Assembly: GCA_023488565.1 (NCBI GenBank)
Contig: JAMDDZ010000142.1
Coordinates: 1 to 26,676 of the forward strand
Reading direction: 5' to 3'
Source of the DNA: Bacillota bacterium
Lineage (GTDB): Bacteria > Bacillota > Sulfobacillia > Sulfobacillales > Sulfobacillaceae
DNA length: 26,676 nucleotides
In this document: piece by piece, positions 23,724 through 26,676 of the stretch
Numbering within the stretch: the first letter of the stretch is position 1
Layout: each line of letters opens with the position of its first letter
The notes under the pieces: model-generated
Told to the model about the DNA's origin: nothing
The model's input: the letters and a program-made list of their open reading frames with translations, nothing else
Database searches by the model: none
Made by a program: the position numbers and the translations under genes

Positions 23724-24840
23724 GGGACGAATGTTTTTACACCCTGAGAACGGCTTGGTACCGGCAGAAATAACCTGGGGCGACGGGGGCCGGATTGAAC
23801 GCATTGAACCCACTTTGGCGGCTAACGCGGGACCCGTGGTGCTGCCAGGCTTTATTGACGAACACGTTCATGGAATAGGCGGGATGGATGTGATGGATGA
23901 AGATCCAGGACGGTTTGCCAACATGTCACAGGCGTTGGCCCATCACGGGGTAACCGGTTTTGTGGCGACCACCATCACTGCGCCAATTGATCCGGATCTG
24001 AAGCGGGTTATCGACCAGTCTCGCACCACAACTCGAGACGGAATGCCCGGTGCTTCACTGTTAGGAATTCATTTGGAAGGCCCGTTCATCGACCCCACAT
24101 TTAAAGGAGCACAGCCTGAATCTTCCATTATCGCCCCGACCGTAGAACGGGCTCGGGAATTGATTGGGGACAACAGCGATGGGTGGGTGCGCCTTATTAC
24201 TATGGCGCCTAATATGCCGGGGGCGATTGATGTGGTGCGGTGGATGGTATCGCATCGGGTGGCAGTGAATATCGGCCATTCTGCCGCCACTTGGGATATA
24301 GGTCGGGAGGCTTTGGCCGCAGGCGCGACCGGCCTGACGCATTTCTTCAATGCGATGACCCCCTTAAAACATCGTGAACCAGGATTGGTGGGACTGGGAT
24401 TGATGAGCGCCCAGTTATGGTGCGAATTGATTACCGATGGTATTCATGTGCGGCCGGAGGTCGTGCGTTATGTGTTCCAAACTATGGGCAATAGAGTGCT
24501 GTTGATTACCGATGCGATGGCTGCGGCCGCCATGCCCGATGGCGATTATCGATTGGGAGGATGGCCGGTTAGAGTCTCATCCGGGTCGGCACGGCTGACT
24601 GACGGGACATTGGCAGGAAGTGTTTTGACGTTGGATCAAGCCCTAAGAAATTTATTGCGCTGGGAGGTGCCGTTGTCTGCGATTGTGGCTGCGATATCTC
24701 AGAACCCGGCAACGCGGCTAGGACTGCTTGACCGGGGGAGGTTAGCTCCTGGGCTGCGCGCGGATATGGTGTTGCTGGATAATGATTGGCAAGTTCAAGC
24801 CACATTACGCGATGGGGTCGCCATCTATGACGCACGATAA
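23710..24840 (+). CDS. nagA: N-acetylglucosamine-6-phosphate deacetylase
   Basis: NagA removes acetate from GlcNAc-6-P to give GlcN-6-P for cell-wall synthesis or glycolysis. The protein has 376 residues from ATG 23710, placed 8 nt after AAAGAGGAG; GTG 23701 is the alternative. Metal and catalytic residues are visible: H52 and H54 (DEHVHG), E123 (HLEGPF), H190 (GHSAAT), H211 (THFFNAM) and D268 (ITDAM). Thus the amidohydrolase site is intact. A small oddity is ITMAPN where relatives often read TLAPE. It overlaps the kinase by 14 bp and is followed by murQ after 29 bp. Confidence 0.95.
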   Translation: MPSLRGRMFLHPENGLVPAEITWGDGGRIERIEPTLAANAGPVVLPGFIDEHVHGIGGMDVMDEDPGRFANMSQALAHHGVTGFVATTITAPIDPDLKRVIDQSRTTTRDGMPGASLLGIHLEGPFIDPTFKGAQPESSIIAPTVERARELIGDNSDGWVRLITMAPNMPGAIDVVRWMVSHRVAVNIGHSAATWDIGREALAAGATGLTHFFNAMTPLKHREPGLVGLGLMSAQLWCELITDGIHVRPEVVRYVFQTMGNRVLLITDAMAAAAMPDGDYRLGGWPVRVSSGSARLTDGTLAGSVLTLDQALRNLLRWEVPLSAIVAAISQNPATRLGLLDRGRLAPGLRADMVLLDNDWQVQATLRDGVAIYDAR

Positions 24841-24869
24841 ATTTGCGGGAGAAGAGTGAGGTTGTGACG

Positions 24870-25736
24870 ATGCCCTATTTGGAAGAATTGTCGGTGTATG
24901 ATTTGGTTCAATATCTCAATCAGCAAGACTTACAACCCCAGTTAGCGGTTGCTGGGGCGGTTAACCAGATATCCCAAGCGATTGAAGCCATGGTCCCTCG
25001 CATGGAGCGGGGCGGTAAGGTGCGGGTAGCTGGAGCGGGCACTTCGGGTCGCCTGGCTCAACTCGATGCATCAGAGTTGCCTCCTACATTCGGGATAGAT
25101 CAAGATCAATGGAAAACATTGATGGCAGGCGGGCGGGACGCTTTTTGGAATGCTGTAGAAGGAGCTGAAGACAATGTTGAAGCGGGATTCGCTGATATGG
25201 CGTCACAGTCCCTGGGGGCGGATGATATCGTCATTGGGATAGCAGCATCCGGCCGCACGCCTTACGTGCAAGGAGCGCTTCAGGCAGCGGAGCAAGCGGG
25301 CTGCCTCAGAATTGGTGTTTTTTGCGTTGCCACACCGTCTTTACACTCGTTGACCCACATCACCATAGCCATTGCGGTGGGGCCAGAGCCTCTTTCCGGA
25401 TCCACGCGAATGCTGGCGGGTACCGCCCAGAAAATGGTGTTGAATATCATTTCGACCGGCGTGATGGTGCGTCTTGGACATACACTGCATAATTTGATGA
25501 TTGATATGAAACCGTCGAACCATAAATTGAAGCTTCGCGCCGAGGCTATTGTTCAAGAGCTGCTCGAGTGTGATCAAAGCACTGCCCGGAACCTGCTCCA
25601 ACAACATGAATACCAAATTCGCCCCGCCTTAATTCGCGCATTGGCCGGATCTCATGAATCGGAAAATTTTCAAGGGTCTCTCGCGCCATTATGGAAATTG
25701 AGACACTTAGACGGCGTAGATATCCCAGCCGAATAA
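24870..25736 (+). CDS. murQ: N-acetylmuramic acid 6-phosphate etherase
   Basis: MurQ cleaves the lactyl ether of MurNAc-6-P to give GlcNAc-6-P and D-lactate, feeding NagA. The protein has 288 residues from ATG 24870 (GTG 24864 and TTG 24843 are in frame). The SIS domain has VAGAGTSGRLAQLDASELPPT and GIAASGRTPYVQGAL, plus GSTRMLAGTAQKMVLN. E69 (in DASELPP) and E100 (in EGAED) are 31 apart, as are the catalytic glutamates known in the E. coli enzyme. The N-terminus is short: it begins near LSVYDLVQYLNQQD and lacks the usual TE.RN..S.(L/I)D lead-in. The 3' end overlaps the convergent Yip1-like gene by 30 bp. Confidence 0.95.
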   Translation: MPYLEELSVYDLVQYLNQQDLQPQLAVAGAVNQISQAIEAMVPRMERGGKVRVAGAGTSGRLAQLDASELPPTFGIDQDQWKTLMAGGRDAFWNAVEGAEDNVEAGFADMASQSLGADDIVIGIAASGRTPYVQGALQAAEQAGCLRIGVFCVATPSLHSLTHITIAIAVGPEPLSGSTRMLAGTAQKMVLNIISTGVMVRLGHTLHNLMIDMKPSNHKLKLRAEAIVQELLECDQSTARNLLQQHEYQIRPALIRALAGSHESENFQGSLAPLWKLRHLDGVDIPAE

Positions 25737-26288
25737 CCAAAACATTGCCCACAAGACCAACAAGATCATAATGGCGAGACCGGCGGTGGTCAATGCGGCG
25801 TCTCGCCACGCTATCCGTTGGCTATGGACCAATCCCGAGATGAGAACATAAGTCGTCAGGATGAGGCTGATAGCAGGCAAAACAAATGTGGGAGACCACA
25901 CAAATGTGGCGCCAATCACAAGGAACCACGGGCTCATGGCCATGAGGAGGGCTCGTCTTGTGGCATCGTGACTATAGATTCCTAAACGTGAGCTGATGGT
26001 ATCCATGACCATCATGCCAGGATATGCCAGGATTACACCTCCTAACAAGACGAGGATGAACGCGTAAATTCCGTGCAAAAATGCCCGGTCCGGGAACGGA
26101 ATACTAAAGACTTGGCCGAGGGACACTATGAACGCAGTCCACAAGAGGTTAGACCAATAAAACGTTTGAAGCGTCGCCAGCGGGGTACGGCGGATGATGA
26201 GACGGTCAACCGCCAGTGGCGACCGGATAAACTGGTACCACAGACTCGTCGCAAGTTCGGGTTGCCGACGTGGCGAGAACCGATTCAT
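25707..26288 (-). CDS. Yip1-like integral membrane protein
   Basis: This 193-residue protein has about five hydrophobic segments: about 41-61, 71-91, 116-132, 134-152 and 165-187. The pattern is a soluble basic N-terminus with SPLAVDRLIIRRTP, then helices, one of which (GVILAYPGMMVMDTI) is followed by a short loop. It resembles bacterial Yip1-domain proteins, whose function is largely unknown; the assignment is by overall pattern only. ATG 26288 has a strong GGAGG, 7 nt upstream, that lies inside the 28-bp inverted repeat. It converges on murQ with a 30-bp overlap and diverges from the MerR-type regulator. A possible weak promoter on the minus strand combines TTGGTC and TATAGA at a short 15-nt spacing. 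Confidence 0.8.
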   Translation of the reverse strand: MNRFSPRRQPELATSLWYQFIRSPLAVDRLIIRRTPLATLQTFYWSNLLWTAFIVSLGQVFSIPFPDRAFLHGIYAFILVLLGGVILAYPGMMVMDTISSRLGIYSHDATRRALLMAMSPWFLVIGATFVWSPTFVLPAISLILTTYVLISGLVHSQRIAWRDAALTTAGLAIMILLVLWAMFWLFGWDIYAV

Positions 26289-26292
26289 GGGA

Positions 26293-26320
26293 GAACCTCC
26301 TTATCGGGGCGTTTTCAGGT
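26293..26320 (+). repeat. 28-bp inverted repeat, left copy
   Basis: This copy begins GAACCTCCTTATCGG and ends TTTTCAGGT. It is an exact reverse complement of 26649-26676. On the minus strand it carries the ribosome binding site and leader of the Yip1-like gene. The next base inward (26321) does not pair with 26648, so the inner boundary is sharp. Confidence 0.95.
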
Positions 26321-26380
26321 TACTCTATAGGTATTCCATGGCATGACCAAAAAGACGTAGCGGAAAAGCGAATAAATTTT

Positions 26381-26397
26381 TTATACGGCATGTATAA
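26381..26397. promoter_or_regulatory. Candidate operator palindrome TTATAC-N5-GTATAA
   Basis: This is a perfect 6-bp inverted repeat (26381-26386 and 26392-26397) around GGCAT. It sits just upstream of the -35 box of the MerR-type gene and between two divergent genes. The size and A/T-rich arms suit a dimeric regulator; autoregulation by the adjacent MerR-type protein is inferred, not shown. Confidence 0.45.
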
Positions 26398-26402
26398 CTT
26401 TG

Positions 26403-26431
26403 TTGATCATTTACCAAGAATTTATTATGAT
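26403..26431 (+). promoter_or_regulatory. Candidate promoter of the MerR/HspR-type gene
   Basis: TTGATC (26403-26408, 4/6) and TATGAT (26426-26431, 5/6) are exactly 17 nt apart. A start near 26438 would leave a leader of about 24 nt with GAGG before ATG 26462. Confidence 0.65.
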
Positions 26432-26461
26432 GGTGTCGGAGTACCGTTTGTTGAGGATGTG

Positions 26462-26668
26462 ATGGAGTTGCCGATCCATGGCCCTGATGAGCCGGTGTAC
26501 ACTATCAGCGTGATGGCACGGCTTGTGGGCGTGTCCACACAAGTGTTGCGCATTTGGGAGAGGGAAAGTTTGGTTTGCCCAGCCCGAACCGAGAAAAACA
26601 ACCGGCTGTATTCTGAAAATGATTTCTACCGGTTGGTACAGATTCGGGACCTGAAAACGCCCCGATAA
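26462..26668 (+). CDS. MerR/HspR-type HTH regulator, C-terminally truncated
   Basis: The protein has 68 residues from ATG 26462, which has GAGG 6 nt upstream and a well-placed promoter. The segment YTISVMARLVGVSTQVLRIW followed by ERESLVCPARTEKNNRLYSEND is a MerR-family winged helix-turn-helix, closest in style to HspR, the heat-shock repressor. Relatives continue after RDL with a GVNLAGI-type segment and a coiled coil. Here the frame enters the 28-bp repeat right after RD and stops 5 codons later (LKTPR). The gene is therefore broken either in the genome or in the assembly. A protein ending here would have DNA-binding residues but little dimerisation region. Confidence 0.7.
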   Translation: MELPIHGPDEPVYTISVMARLVGVSTQVLRIWERESLVCPARTEKNNRLYSENDFYRLVQIRDLKTPR

Positions 26669-26676
26669 GGAGGTTC
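26649..26676 (-). repeat. 28-bp inverted repeat, right copy at the window edge
   Basis: This copy begins ACCTGAAAACGCC and ends AAGGAGGTTC, the exact reverse complement of 26293-26320. It supplies the last codons and stop of the truncated regulator and a GGAGG that would serve a gene starting just beyond the edge. Whether the match continues past 26676 cannot be seen. Confidence 0.95.

Noticed and set aside
1..26676. CRISPR arrays, tRNA or rRNA genes, insertion sequences, prophage genes
   Set aside because: No spaced direct repeats, no tRNA cloverleaf and no transposase or integrase motifs were seen in the window.

Overview
The window looks like the chromosome of an endospore-forming Firmicute; the gene content suggests Sulfobacillus or a relative, but no single feature proves the genus. 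The left part follows the conserved Gram-positive order rsmB-rlmN-PP2C-prkC-rsgA-rpe-...-spoVM-...-rpmB-asp23-fakA/dak-recG, and it encodes a 28-residue SpoVM homologue, a protein specific to endospore formers. All genes show ordinary bacterial codon use and Shine-Dalgarno sites, with frequent GTG/TTG starts and short overlaps.

Layout. (1) 1-11091: a translation/signalling/repair block on the + strand. It holds partial rsmB, rlmN, a PP2C phosphatase and PASTA kinase pair, rsgA, a shrunken and degenerate ribulose-phosphate epimerase homologue, an unknown 73-residue two-helix membrane protein, spoVM, hslO, rpmB (the one minus-strand gene), asp23-like, a divergent FakA/DAK protein and recG. (2) 11104-12282: a minus-strand Fsr-like MFS exporter, divergent from the trp operon. 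(3) 12375-19095: a near-consensus promoter, a T-box leader with a UGG (Trp) specifier, and a complete trpEGDCFBA operon with tight translational coupling. (4) 19122-22615: a second strong promoter and a second T-box, read here as UAC (Tyr), then aroF (DAHP synthase)-tyrA-aroA. Together the two operons give chorismate supply and the Trp and Tyr branches, each sensed through charging of its own tRNA. (5) 22616-25736: a hairpin-rich intergenic region, then an amino-sugar kinase (BadF family), nagA and murQ, a compact peptidoglycan-recycling cassette that would convert MurNAc/GlcNAc to GlcN-6-P. (6) 25707-26676: a minus-strand Yip1-like membrane protein overlapping murQ tail to tail, and a divergent HspR/MerR-type regulator cut off by a perfect 28-bp inverted repeat at the right edge.

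The points most worth checking are the 28-bp inverted repeat that ends exactly at the window edge and truncates the MerR gene (invertible segment or fold-back assembly artefact), the degenerate Rpe homologue, the unannotated-size spoVM, the competing hairpins before the recycling cassette, and the UGGU T-box in the Trp leader. I found no clear new multi-gene system; most of the window is well-known housekeeping and biosynthesis.
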